From assembly GCF_042429235.1 (NCBI RefSeq), contig NZ_JBHMBA010000007.1: a stretch of 64,000 nucleotides of DNA; one strand, 5' to 3'. Below are positions 1 to 6,981 of the stretch, piece by piece (position 1 is the stretch's first letter; each line of letters begins with the position of its first letter). Source of the DNA: Arthrobacter_B citreus (GTDB taxonomy: Bacteria; Actinomycetota; Actinomycetes; Actinomycetales; Micrococcaceae). The notes beneath the pieces are model-generated. The model had not been told where the DNA came from, searched no databases, and saw only the letters and a list, made by a program, of their open reading frames with translations. The position numbers and the translations under genes were made by a program.

Positions 1-1
1 A

Positions 2-85
2 CCATGGCTCGAGCACTACAACAATGAACGACACCACAGCGCACTCGGAGGCAAACCACCCATCAGCCGACTGCTACCAACCTGA
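2..85 (+). CDS. C-terminal end of IS481/IS3-type transposase (partial)
   Basis: The first 27 codons visible, ending in TGA, read as the tail of an rve-type integrase core. The segment WLEHYNNERHHSALGGKPP and the following PISRL match the usual end of IS481-family transposases, where the tryptophan-containing stretch follows the last catalytic glutamate. The rest of the gene lies outside the window, so I cannot tell whether it is intact. No clear terminal inverted repeat could be recognised downstream of the stop. It marks the left edge as accessory DNA. Confidence 0.75.
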   Translation, partial: PWLEHYNNERHHSALGGKPPISRLLPT

Positions 86-316
86 CGGCCGGGTACAACT
101 AGGCGGTGGTTCCTCGGACACTTTGGCATCCGATCTGGGATCCCGCAGCGGACAGTGGGCGGGCTAGGCACGCTACTGACCCCACCGACTTCACCTTCTA
201 AAACCCCGCCATCCTCCCGAAAACTCACATCTAGGGCATTTCTAGGGTGTGTCGTTATAGTCCAAGATCAACACCTACTTCGCGGCATGACGACGCTGAC
301 AAGCTCAGAGTCGGCA

Positions 317-739
317 TCAACGCGGCGGTGTGGTTGTGGGACAGCCGCTCCCGTAGGCGTGAAGGGGGTCATCAGCAGCAGGGCCCTCCATCCACGGCTC
401 ACCGTCCACCAGTACCTCTGCCTCGCCGGACGGTAGCGGAATGACCAGCTGCATCGGGACCATAGCGAACAGCGTCTCGCTTACCGTTTCCCCGTCGCGG
501 ACATCCACCCTCACCGTGGAGCCGGGTGGGTGAGCCTCGGACTCGCCTACGCACATGATGAACTCCCAACTGCTTTCTGGGGCCGGGGTGACCCACGACG
601 GCGTGGAAGTCGATGTTGGGCTTGCTACCGAGGTGAGCTCGGGATCGGACTGCGGCGGAGGGCTTGAACACGCCGCCGCGCTCAGTACCAGTAGGCACCC
701 CGCCAGCATGGACGGGTACTTAAAATCTCGAGAGCTCAT
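317..739 (-). CDS. Small secreted lipoprotein, unknown function
   Basis: A 140-residue protein starting MSSRDFKYPS, with a hydrophobic stretch and the lipobox LSAAAC near residue 25, so it is predicted to be exported and lipid-anchored. The mature part begins with a Ser/Pro/Thr-rich linker followed by a compact domain with three further cysteine-containing stretches. The frame stays open upstream to 955, but the ATG at 739 places the charged n-region directly before the hydrophobic core and follows a GAGGAG sequence (very short spacing). No family was recognised. It sits between a transposase remnant and a serine recombinase, consistent with accessory cargo. Confidence 0.6.
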   Translation of the reverse strand: MSSRDFKYPSMLAGCLLVLSAAACSSPPPQSDPELTSVASPTSTSTPSWVTPAPESSWEFIMCVGESEAHPPGSTVRVDVRDGETVSETLFAMVPMQLVIPLPSGEAEVLVDGEPWMEGPAADDPLHAYGSGCPTTTPPR

Positions 740-929
740 CTCCTCAGTAAAACAGGTGATGCCGATCCTCCGCCTTTCCCTGGACACTCGACACAGGTGA
801 TTCCCCGCCCACGCATACAGCCAAGCGAGCTGCAGGGAACGGTCCGCCATCGGCTTACGGATAGGGTCTGGCTGACACACTGAACAGCGACAGCAGTCGA
901 ATGCAACCTTCACGAACGGAACCGCCCGC

Positions 930-1157
930 ATGAAGAACTGGAAAGCGCCGAGCAAAATCCTCCTCCTGTTTGGGGTGTGCCTTGCTGCATTTTTCGTGCT
1001 GCGACTGTTCGTACCGTCCGAGTACGCGTTGCTGGTTCTTGGTATCCCGGGAGCTATCTTTGTCAGCTACATGGCGAACCTGGGCGTGAATATGGTCCGC
1101 AACCCACCCCCGCCACCAGGCAAATCTGACATTAAAAACAAAGCTGACCCCCAGTAG
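930..1157 (+). CDS. Small two-TM membrane protein, unknown
   Basis: A 75-residue protein with two hydrophobic segments (about residues 9-27 and 31-52) and a proline-rich, charged C-terminal tail ending in lysine/aspartate. It looks like a small integral membrane protein. The ribosome-binding site is weak (a GGAA about 10 nt before the ATG), and no homologous family was recognised. The divergent lipoprotein gene begins about 190 bp upstream. It could be a chance reading frame, but two well-formed membrane spans and charged ends favour a real gene. Confidence 0.5.
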   Translation: MKNWKAPSKILLLFGVCLAAFFVLRLFVPSEYALLVLGIPGAIFVSYMANLGVNMVRNPPPPPGKSDIKNKADPQ

Positions 1158-1280
1158 CCCTTCGTGTAGACGAGTCCCGCTAACCGATCCAGGAACGGAC
1201 GCCAGAGCATCCGAGGGCCGCTGGGTTATGCCGCTCCGGGTGCTGTGATGGATTCACGGGCTGAACGCGCAGACCCGCCG

Positions 1281-1303
1281 TTTGTGGAGGGTATCCGCAC
1301 AAA
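1281..1303. promoter_or_regulatory. Imperfect inverted repeat upstream of recombinase gene
   Basis: A dyad with perfect 6-bp outer arms (TTTGTG and CACAAA) separated by 11 bp lies 26 bp before the recombinase start. Serine recombinases often bind imperfect dyads next to their own gene, so this could be an autoregulatory or crossover subsite. That role is inference from position only. Confidence 0.3.
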
Positions 1304-1329
1304 GTCAGCCAACCGCTACAGTTCGGACC

Positions 1330-1902
1330 ATGAGCGCCCTCATGATCGGCTACGCCCGTGTCTCGACCAACGAACAGGACCTCACCGCCCAGCAGAACCA
1401 GCTAGCCGCTCTCGGTGTGCCGCCTGATCGTATCTACGCCGACCACGGGCTCACCGGCACAAACCGGGACCGCCCCGGTTTGCGTCAGGCCCTGGCTGCT
1501 GTCCGCGACGGTGACACCTTGGTCATCACTAAACTCGATCGTCTCGCCCGCTCCCTCCCCGATGCCCGCGACATCATCGAAGAGCTCACGAAGAAGAACG
1601 TGAAGCTTAGCATCGGCGGGTCCATCCACGATCCCGCGGATCCGGTTGGCCGGCTGCTGTTCAACGTCCTGGCCATGATTGCCGAATTTGAATCCGACCT
1701 CATAAGGGCTCGGACCCGTGAAGGCATGCAGGTCGCCAAGGCCAAGGGCAGGCTCCGCAGCAAGCAACCCAAACTCTCCAAGCTCCAGGAAGCCCACCTC
1801 GTCTCCCTCTATAAGGGAGGTCAGCACACAACAGCGGAGATCGCTGAGATCTTCAAGGTTGCCCGCAGTACGGTGTACCGAATTGTGCAGAGAACACCCT
1901 AG
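1330..1902 (+). CDS. Serine recombinase (resolvase/invertase family)
   Basis: A 190-residue site-specific recombinase of the resolvase/invertase class, about the usual length. The N-terminal catalytic domain carries YARVST, with the nucleophilic serine at about residue 12, and the conserved KLDRLARS and AEFESDLIRARTREG segments. The last ~40 residues form a helix-turn-helix (TAEIAEIFKVARSTVYRIV). I chose the ATG at 1330; a second ATG at 1342 is also possible. Family members cut and rejoin DNA through a covalent serine intermediate to resolve cointegrates or invert segments. No partner site was identified beyond the dyad just upstream. The transposase remnant nearby supports a mobile origin. 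Confidence 0.9.
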   Translation: MSALMIGYARVSTNEQDLTAQQNQLAALGVPPDRIYADHGLTGTNRDRPGLRQALAAVRDGDTLVITKLDRLARSLPDARDIIEELTKKNVKLSIGGSIHDPADPVGRLLFNVLAMIAEFESDLIRARTREGMQVAKAKGRLRSKQPKLSKLQEAHLVSLYKGGQHTTAEIAEIFKVARSTVYRIVQRTP

Positions 1903-1944
1903 ATCCAGCTTTAGCCGGCGCTCCATGAGACCACACCTGCGGGC

Positions 1945-2787
1945 CTACGTCAGGATGAAGTTGAAAGTTCCAGCCACCACGGCCGCCGCCAGCGCGCCGC
2001 ATGCAACCACGAGACCGTACAGCGTCACCCAGATATCCAGGACGGTAAATACTGACGTCCTGGCCCAGGTCCGCCCGCCGCTGCCGAATCCGCGCGCTTC
2101 CATGGCAGCGGCAAGGCGGGTGGCGCGGCGCACCGCTTGGACCAGCAGGGCCACCGACTGGCCGAGGAAGGACCGGGCACGTGCCAGCGGTCCGGCATCC
2201 GAGCCGATGCCGCGGGCGTGCCGGGCCATACCCATGCTCTGCCATTCCGAAACCAGCAGCCCCACCAGGCGCATGGCGGCCAGCGCCCCGAGCACAAAAC
2301 GGTGCGGCAGCCGCAGCTTCTGGGCTAGGGCGTCAGCGAGGTCCGTCGGGTCGGTGGAGACCAGCAGGTAGATTCCGGGCATGGCGATGGCGAGCCCGCG
2401 CAGGCCGATGGCGATGCCGGCTGCGACTGAATCGGAGGTGAACAGCAGCGGCCCGGCGTCGAGCAGCACCGTTCCGGTTTTTTCCGCCAGCAGGGCTGTG
2501 CCGTAGGCGCCGATCAGGGCGGCAACCACCAGGGGCCAGATGCGTTTGAGCAGCGTCAGCGGCCGGATCCGCAGCAGCGGCAGCAGGACCAGCTCCGCGG
2601 CGAGGACTATTCCGGCACTGATCCAGTCCACACTCACCAGCACGGCCAGTGTCAGCGCTGCGGCCGCCGCCAGCTTGGACAGGGGATTCGCCCGTTCCAG
2701 CAGGGTTCCCGCCGGACGCCGGGATGGATTCACCAGATCCGTGGCCGGGGTGTCACCCGCCGGATTGAGTTCTTCCGCGCGTTTCAC
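1945..2787 (-). CDS. ECF transporter transmembrane subunit EcfT (YkoC-like)
   Basis: A 280-residue integral membrane subunit of an energy-coupling-factor transporter. After a ~30-residue hydrophilic N-terminus come several hydrophobic segments. The cytoplasmic coupling helices carry the two small-x-Arg-Gly signatures of EcfT proteins, seen here as ARHARGIG and AAMEARGFG. These helices pass ATP hydrolysis by the ATPases to the substrate-binding subunit. The gene is last of three; its start overlaps the stop of the ATPase gene by 4 bp, indicating translational coupling. With a TPP riboswitch in front of the operon the substrate is most likely thiamine or its pyrimidine moiety HMP. Confidence 0.88.
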   Translation of the reverse strand: MKRAEELNPAGDTPATDLVNPSRRPAGTLLERANPLSKLAAAAALTLAVLVSVDWISAGIVLAAELVLLPLLRIRPLTLLKRIWPLVVAALIGAYGTALLAEKTGTVLLDAGPLLFTSDSVAAGIAIGLRGLAIAMPGIYLLVSTDPTDLADALAQKLRLPHRFVLGALAAMRLVGLLVSEWQSMGMARHARGIGSDAGPLARARSFLGQSVALLVQAVRRATRLAAAMEARGFGSGGRTWARTSVFTVLDIWVTLYGLVVACGALAAAVVAGTFNFILT

Positions 2788-4298
2788 AGCAGTGTCCCCG
2801 CCCGGGCGGCGCCATGCTCCACCCGCAGGAGGTTGCCCCCGAGAGCGGCCAGGAATTCGGCGTCGTGGGTCACTGAAACCACCGCCGTGCCGTCGGCAAC
2901 CAACGTCCGCAGCAGTGCCACGAGTTCGGCCCAGGTGTTGGCATCCTGGCCGAACGTGGGTTCATCCAGGAGCAGGATCTGCGGGTTGGTGGCAATCATC
3001 GTCGCCACTGACAGGCGGCGTTTTTCGCCGCCGGACAGGGTGAAAGGATTCGCCTGCAGCAGGGACGTCAGGCGCAGCCGCCCGGCCAGCGACTGCACCA
3101 GCTCCTCTGCCTGAGCGTCCGAGAGCCGGCGGGTGCGCCGGGGCCCGAAAGCCAGCTCCTCGCGCACGGTGGCCGCAACGAACTGATGCTCCGGCTCCTG
3201 GAATACGGTGCCGATCCTGGTCACCAGGTCCGTCGATTTCCACCGTCGCGGATCGGGTCCGGCGGCGCCGGCCAGCGCGGGAGCCGCCCGCAGGGCGCCG
3301 GCCGCCGGCGGCAGCAGCCCGCCCAGGGTCAGCGCCAGTGTCGATTTTCCGGCACCGTTGGGCCCGGTAATGCCCAGTGCAGTGCCGGCCTGAAGCGTCA
3401 GGTCCACCCCGTCAACGATGGCCGGAGCGCGTTTGCCCCGTCCAACGCCGAGCCCGCGGGCTTCGAGCAGTTCTTCGCCCGGTGCCCCTGCCGCCGGGCC
3501 GCCGGCCACGGGGCGCACTCCGGGGAGCCAAACCCCGGCGGCGGAGAGCCGGTCCCGGTTGGACGGGTCCGTGAGGACCTTCGACGGCGGTCCGTCGGCG
3601 AGGATGGCGCCGTCGGAGGCCAGGACCACCACGCGGTCCACCAGGTCGGCCCAGACCGAAACGCGGTGCTCCACGACAATCAGCGTGGCCCCGGTGCGTT
3701 CCAGGACGCCCGCGACGGCGTCCCGCACCTCCAGGACTCCCTCCGGGTCCAGGTTGGCGGTGGGCTCATCCAGCAGCAGCAGCCCCGGTTCCATGGCCAG
3801 CACCGAAGCCAGCGCCAGACGCTGCTTTTGCCCACCGGACAGGGCCGCGGTGGGGTGGTGCAGCGGCACCCGGAGTCCGACGTCGTCCAGGCTGGACCGG
3901 ACACGCTCCCAGATTTCCTGTGGAGGAACCCGGAGGTTTTCGGGACCGAAGGCCACCTCATCCCCCACCCGGGAAAGCACCAGCTGGGAGTCCGGATCCT
4001 GCAGCACCAGCCCCGCCCGGCCGCGAGCCTGGAGGGGCGCAACGCCGTCGATGGTCAGGACGCCGGATTCCTCTCCCGCGGCGTCCGGACCGGATCCTTC
4101 ACCCAGCACGCCGGCGAGGGCATGCAGCAGCGTGGATTTCCCCGCCCCCGAGGCGCCCAGGAGCAGGACCTTTTCCCCCGCCTCGATGTCCAGGGACAAG
4201 GAGGAGATGGCCGGAGTCCTGCGTCCGGAGTGTCGCCAGGAATACTCGCGGGCATGGACCGCTGCGGCGCCGGGGCGGGATGAGTTACGAGCGTGCAT
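2784..4298 (-). CDS. Fused ECF transporter ATPase EcfA-EcfA' (YkoD-like)
   Basis: A 504-residue protein with two complete ABC nucleotide-binding domains in tandem. The first has Walker A GASGAGKST near residue 48, signature LSGGQKQR near 153 and Walker B LLLLDEP near 173. The second has Walker A GPNGAGKST near 312, a signature LSGGEKRR and a LLLDEPTFGQ Walker B. This is the fused arrangement of the YkoD family, which powers thiamine/HMP ECF transport. The ATG at 4298 overlaps the end of the upstream S-component gene by 14 bp; another in-frame start at 4331 would overlap more. The histidine switch regions (VVEHRVS, VTHDAEF) are present, so both sites look catalytic. Confidence 0.92.
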   Translation of the reverse strand: MHARNSSRPGAAAVHAREYSWRHSGRRTPAISSLSLDIEAGEKVLLLGASGAGKSTLLHALAGVLGEGSGPDAAGEESGVLTIDGVAPLQARGRAGLVLQDPDSQLVLSRVGDEVAFGPENLRVPPQEIWERVRSSLDDVGLRVPLHHPTAALSGGQKQRLALASVLAMEPGLLLLDEPTANLDPEGVLEVRDAVAGVLERTGATLIVVEHRVSVWADLVDRVVVLASDGAILADGPPSKVLTDPSNRDRLSAAGVWLPGVRPVAGGPAAGAPGEELLEARGLGVGRGKRAPAIVDGVDLTLQAGTALGITGPNGAGKSTLALTLGGLLPPAAGALRAAPALAGAAGPDPRRWKSTDLVTRIGTVFQEPEHQFVAATVREELAFGPRRTRRLSDAQAEELVQSLAGRLRLTSLLQANPFTLSGGEKRRLSVATMIATNPQILLLDEPTFGQDANTWAELVALLRTLVADGTAVVSVTHDAEFLAALGGNLLRVEHGAARAGTLL

Positions 4299-4911
4299 GG
4301 GATGAAGCGTCCGCTGCCCGTCCGGAGGCAAACGGGGACAGCACGCCGGTGCGGGCCAAAGCGCGGGCGATCAGCCAGGATCCAAAACCGGCAATAACAG
4401 CTCCGGAGACGGCGGCGAACACTGTGTACAGCGCCTGCCACTGGAAGGCCCATTCCGGCTTGTAGAGGATGCTCTCGCTGACTCCGAGGAAGACGCCCGA
4501 GACGAGTCCGGCCAGTACCGCCACCGGCATCGTGTAGCGGAGGTAGAGGAACGCAAGGAACACCAGCTCAGCGCCAAGGCCCTGGATGAAGCCCGAAAGC
4601 AGCACCGACAGGCCGAACTGGGTGCCCAGCACGCCGGAAACGGCGGCTGCGAGGACTTCACAGTAAATTGCGGCTCCGGGTTTGCGGATGATGAGCACGC
4701 CGAGCACGCCGGCGATCAGCCAGCCGCCGGTGTACAGTCCGCCGAGCGGGGGGAAAGCCAGGATAAGCGCTTCAACACCCGCGTAGCCCAGTGACCACGC
4801 CCAAAAAATCACGCCCACGGCCACGGCAAGCACCGACGCGACCACGATATCCACCACCCGCCATGGCCGGCGCAGGGATGAGAGCTGTTGCTGGAAACGG
4901 TTCTGCTGCAT
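4285..4911 (-). CDS. ykoE: ECF transporter S component, YkoE family (thiamine/HMP)
   Basis: A 208-residue membrane protein with five to six hydrophobic segments and the tryptophan-rich first helix (IFWAWSLGYAG) typical of YkoE S components. It gives substrate specificity for thiamine or hydroxymethylpyrimidine in the ykoEDC-type ECF transporter. It is the first gene of the operon, with an AGGAGG ribosome-binding site 7 nt before the ATG. Upstream lies a TPP riboswitch, which supports the substrate assignment independently of the protein. The ribosome-binding site itself lies in one arm of a perfect hairpin, so translation of this gene is probably the regulated step. Confidence 0.88.
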   Translation of the reverse strand: MQQNRFQQQLSSLRRPWRVVDIVVASVLAVAVGVIFWAWSLGYAGVEALILAFPPLGGLYTGGWLIAGVLGVLIIRKPGAAIYCEVLAAAVSGVLGTQFGLSVLLSGFIQGLGAELVFLAFLYLRYTMPVAVLAGLVSGVFLGVSESILYKPEWAFQWQALYTVFAAVSGAVIAGFGSWLIARALARTGVLSPFASGRAADASSHARS

Positions 4912-4918
4912 GGAAAAT

Positions 4919-4937
4919 CCTCCTGAGGTACAGGAGG
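4919..4937 (-). promoter_or_regulatory. Hairpin sequestering the ykoE Shine-Dalgarno
   Basis: On the minus strand CCTCCTG, a 5-nt loop, then CAGGAGG form a perfect 7-bp stem. The 3' arm contains the AGGAGG ribosome-binding site 7 nt before the ykoE start. A CTCCC run just upstream could instead pair with GGGAG in the 3' strand of riboswitch helix P1, giving an on/off switch. The pairing is visible; the switching mechanism is inferred. Confidence 0.65.
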
Positions 4938-4982
4938 GGAGGGACTGGGCACGGCGGATTGCCGTGAGGTCCCGTGAGATCT

Positions 4983-5085
4983 CGACTCCCTAGCGCCGGT
5001 ACTAACCGGATCAGGTTCGAGGGTCTGCGGATGTCCGCACTCTCAGCGCCGTTGTGCTTCGGCGTCTTTGCCTCCGGGACGGGCC
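4983..5085 (-). ncRNA. TPP riboswitch (THI element)
   Basis: The minus strand contains the conserved THI-box parts in order: GCGCTGAGAGTGCGG, a variable P3 arm, ACCCTCGAACCTGATCCGG, then TTAGTACCGGCGCTAGGGA. These match the pyrimidine- and pyrophosphate-sensing helices of the TPP aptamer, including the CTGAGA and CCTGATC loops. The outer ends are approximate because helix P1 is short. It lies about 70 nt upstream of ykoE. No uridine-tailed terminator lies between the aptamer and the gene, so control is probably translational. Confidence 0.93.
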
Positions 5086-5215
5086 CGAGGGAAAGACGCG
5101 GGAAGCGGCGCTCCCCTGTCGTATGTTTTGCGCTTCCCACTGTACACATGGACCGGCATCTTTGGGGGGAACGCGGGTAGGGTTAGGAAAAAGGCCTTCA
5201 ACCCCAGGAGCAACC

Positions 5216-5479
5216 ATGAACCTGATCCTCAAACTGCTCGCCACCGGTGCCAGCGTTGGCGCGGGCATCCTGTCCGCCAAAATCCTGGACTTCGTCTGGA
5301 CCCGCGTTACCGGCAACGAACCGCCCCGGGACAAGGACGGCGTGCTGGACGTCAGCCTGCGCACCGCAGTGATTTTCGCCGTCGTCTCCGGCGCCGTAAG
5401 CCAGGGCATCCGGGTCCTGACGAACCGCGGAACCCAGCGTGCCATCCAGCGCTACCAGAAGACGCCGGAAATCGTCTAG
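5216..5479 (+). CDS. DUF4235 family small membrane protein
   Basis: An 87-residue protein with an N-terminal glycine/alanine-rich hydrophobic segment, a central FVWTRVTGNEPP stretch and a second hydrophobic segment (about residues 47-64), ending in a basic helix. This layout and the KILDFVWTRVTG sequence fit the DUF4235 family, widespread in actinobacteria and of unknown role. The ATG at 5216 has a good CAGGAG ribosome-binding site; longer in-frame extensions run into riboswitch DNA and are unlikely. It is transcribed toward the mrp operon, which ends 43 bp away on the other strand. Confidence 0.8.
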   Translation: MNLILKLLATGASVGAGILSAKILDFVWTRVTGNEPPRDKDGVLDVSLRTAVIFAVVSGAVSQGIRVLTNRGTQRAIQRYQKTPEIV

Positions 5480-5521
5480 GCACGCTGCTTTACAGCGTTT
5501 CCAAGCTTTACCGCAGGGCGC

Positions 5522-6094
5522 TCAGCCCTCGGGACTGTGTCCCGGGCGCCGGGCGCCCTGCGTCGTTGTATCCGCTTCCGCTCCGCGTACCGCGCCGGGC
5601 TGCGCCTCGGGCACCTGGCGCGAAGTGCCGCCAGCTGCGTCGTCGTCGTCGAGCGAGCCGGCCGGCGGGTGCTCTCCGGGGTCGTCGTCCACACGGGGAT
5701 CCCCGGCGTCGCTCTCCGCGGCGGTTCCGGCGCCGGCCTGCAGCAGTTCCTGGGCGCGGCCCACAACGTCATCCAGCTCATCGATGGTGAGCAGTTCCGG
5801 CCGCAGGTGCTTGGTGCGGTAACCGGCGCGGCCAATCATGTGGGCCGACACCGGAGCGGTGAGGAGCATGAACAGCCAGCAGACCGCAAGAACCGGCAGC
5901 AGTGCCCAGCTTTCGAACTGCACGGCCATGGCCAGCAGGAACAGCAGCAGGCCCAGCACCTGGGGTTTGGATGCGGCGTGCATCCGGCTCATCAGGTCGG
6001 GGAAACGCGTCAGGCCGATGGCTGCGGCCAGCGACATCAAAGCGCCGCCGACCATGAGGATGCCAACGATCAGGTCCTTGATTTCGGAGCTCAC
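5522..6094 (-). CDS. mnhG: Na+/H+ antiporter subunit MrpG/MnhG
   Basis: A 190-residue last subunit of the Mrp antiporter. The first ~110 residues hold three membrane segments and the family pattern LTRFPDLMSRMHAASKPQ followed by LGLLLFLLA. The remaining ~80 residues are an acidic, Asp/Glu- and Ala-rich cytoplasmic tail absent from the ~120-residue canonical MrpG. MrpG is needed for assembly of the multisubunit Na+/H+ exchanger in the cytoplasmic membrane. It lies 3 bp after mnhF, in the same operon. The tail resembles the acidic extension of MnhC here, which may be a lineage feature. Confidence 0.93.
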   Translation of the reverse strand: MSSEIKDLIVGILMVGGALMSLAAAIGLTRFPDLMSRMHAASKPQVLGLLLFLLAMAVQFESWALLPVLAVCWLFMLLTAPVSAHMIGRAGYRTKHLRPELLTIDELDDVVGRAQELLQAGAGTAAESDAGDPRVDDDPGEHPPAGSLDDDDAAGGTSRQVPEAQPGAVRGAEADTTTQGARRPGHSPEG

Positions 6095-6097
6095 CGG

Positions 6098-6358
6098 TTA
6101 TCTCCTGTCCGTAACGAAGCGGGCAACGGTCACTGAGCCGATGAAGCCGATCAGCGAAATGGACACCAGCAGCGCCAGGAAGTTGAGGTTCCGGTTAACG
6201 ATCATGTCAGTCGCCAGGGCAGCGCCGACGATGGTCAGCAGGACGTCCGCGGCCAGCACCCGGTCCAGGATGGACGGGCCGCGGGCGATCCGGAAAATCG
6301 CGCCGGCCGCAGCGGCCGAGAGCATAATCGACACCAGAATCACAAAAACTGTCATCAT
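6098..6358 (-). CDS. mnhF: Na+/H+ antiporter subunit MrpF/MnhF
   Basis: An 86-residue hydrophobic protein with three membrane segments and the conserved FRIARGPSILDRVLAADVL motif that identifies MrpF. It belongs to the small-subunit module of the Mrp complex, next to the E and G subunits. Two adjacent ATGs (6358 and 6355) overlap the TGA of mnhE, so translation is coupled to the upstream gene. An open extension to 6481 reads as arginine/glycine-rich shadow sequence of mnhE and was excluded. Confidence 0.93.
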   Translation of the reverse strand: MMTVFVILVSIMLSAAAAGAIFRIARGPSILDRVLAADVLLTIVGAALATDMIVNRNLNFLALLVSISLIGFIGSVTVARFVTDRR

Positions 6359-6981
6359 GACGGTCCTCCCTTGCCGGTTGCGGCGGTTCCGTCCAGCACG
6401 GCGGCTTCTTCCCGTGCGAGGGCTTCCTCGGCCTTGAGGACCTCCAGGTCCTCGCGGGTGCCGATGCTGCGGATCAGCCACGATTCCGTGTCACGGACGT
6501 CCTTGCGGACCTTGTCGGCGTTCTCCGGGGTGGACACGTTCAGGCAGTGCAGGTAAAGCGTGGAGGTGGACCGGTCCACCTCCACCACCAGGGAACCCGG
6601 GATCAGCGACAGGGCATGGCCGGTGGCTGTGACCAGGAGGTCCGAGTGGCTGCGCAGCTTCACGCCCACCACGGCATTCTTGATGTTCGGCCCCTTGGCG
6701 ATGGACAGCCACAGTACCTCGAAGCTGGCGTGGACCAGCTTGTAGAAGAACCGGAACAGGAAACCCAGGGCATAGATCGGGTTGAACCGGCCACTGAGTT
6801 CCACCGGCGGCAGGTAGAAGATGTTGACCACGATGAAGGAAATGACGGCACCGAAGATCAGGTTTCCGGCGCTGAAGTCCTGCCACAGTGCTCCCCAAAG
6901 GAACACCAGCCAGATCAGCAGCGGGATTTCCTTGAGCAGCGGCACGCGGGGGCGGTTGCGCATTTGGGCTCTGCGGGTCAT
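6355..6981 (-). CDS. mnhE: Na+/H+ antiporter subunit MrpE/MnhE
   Basis: A 208-residue subunit with two or three N-terminal hydrophobic segments (about residues 16-50 and 66-85) and a C-terminal domain containing LSLIPGSLVVEVD and LYLHCLNV, which are typical of MrpE. A charged ~40-residue tail follows. It overlaps mnhD by 4 bp upstream and mnhF downstream. MrpE is part of the membrane complex that exchanges Na+ for H+ and supports alkali and salt tolerance. Confidence 0.93.
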   Translation of the reverse strand: MTRRAQMRNRPRVPLLKEIPLLIWLVFLWGALWQDFSAGNLIFGAVISFIVVNIFYLPPVELSGRFNPIYALGFLFRFFYKLVHASFEVLWLSIAKGPNIKNAVVGVKLRSHSDLLVTATGHALSLIPGSLVVEVDRSTSTLYLHCLNVSTPENADKVRKDVRDTESWLIRSIGTREDLEVLKAEEALAREEAAVLDGTAATGKGGPS

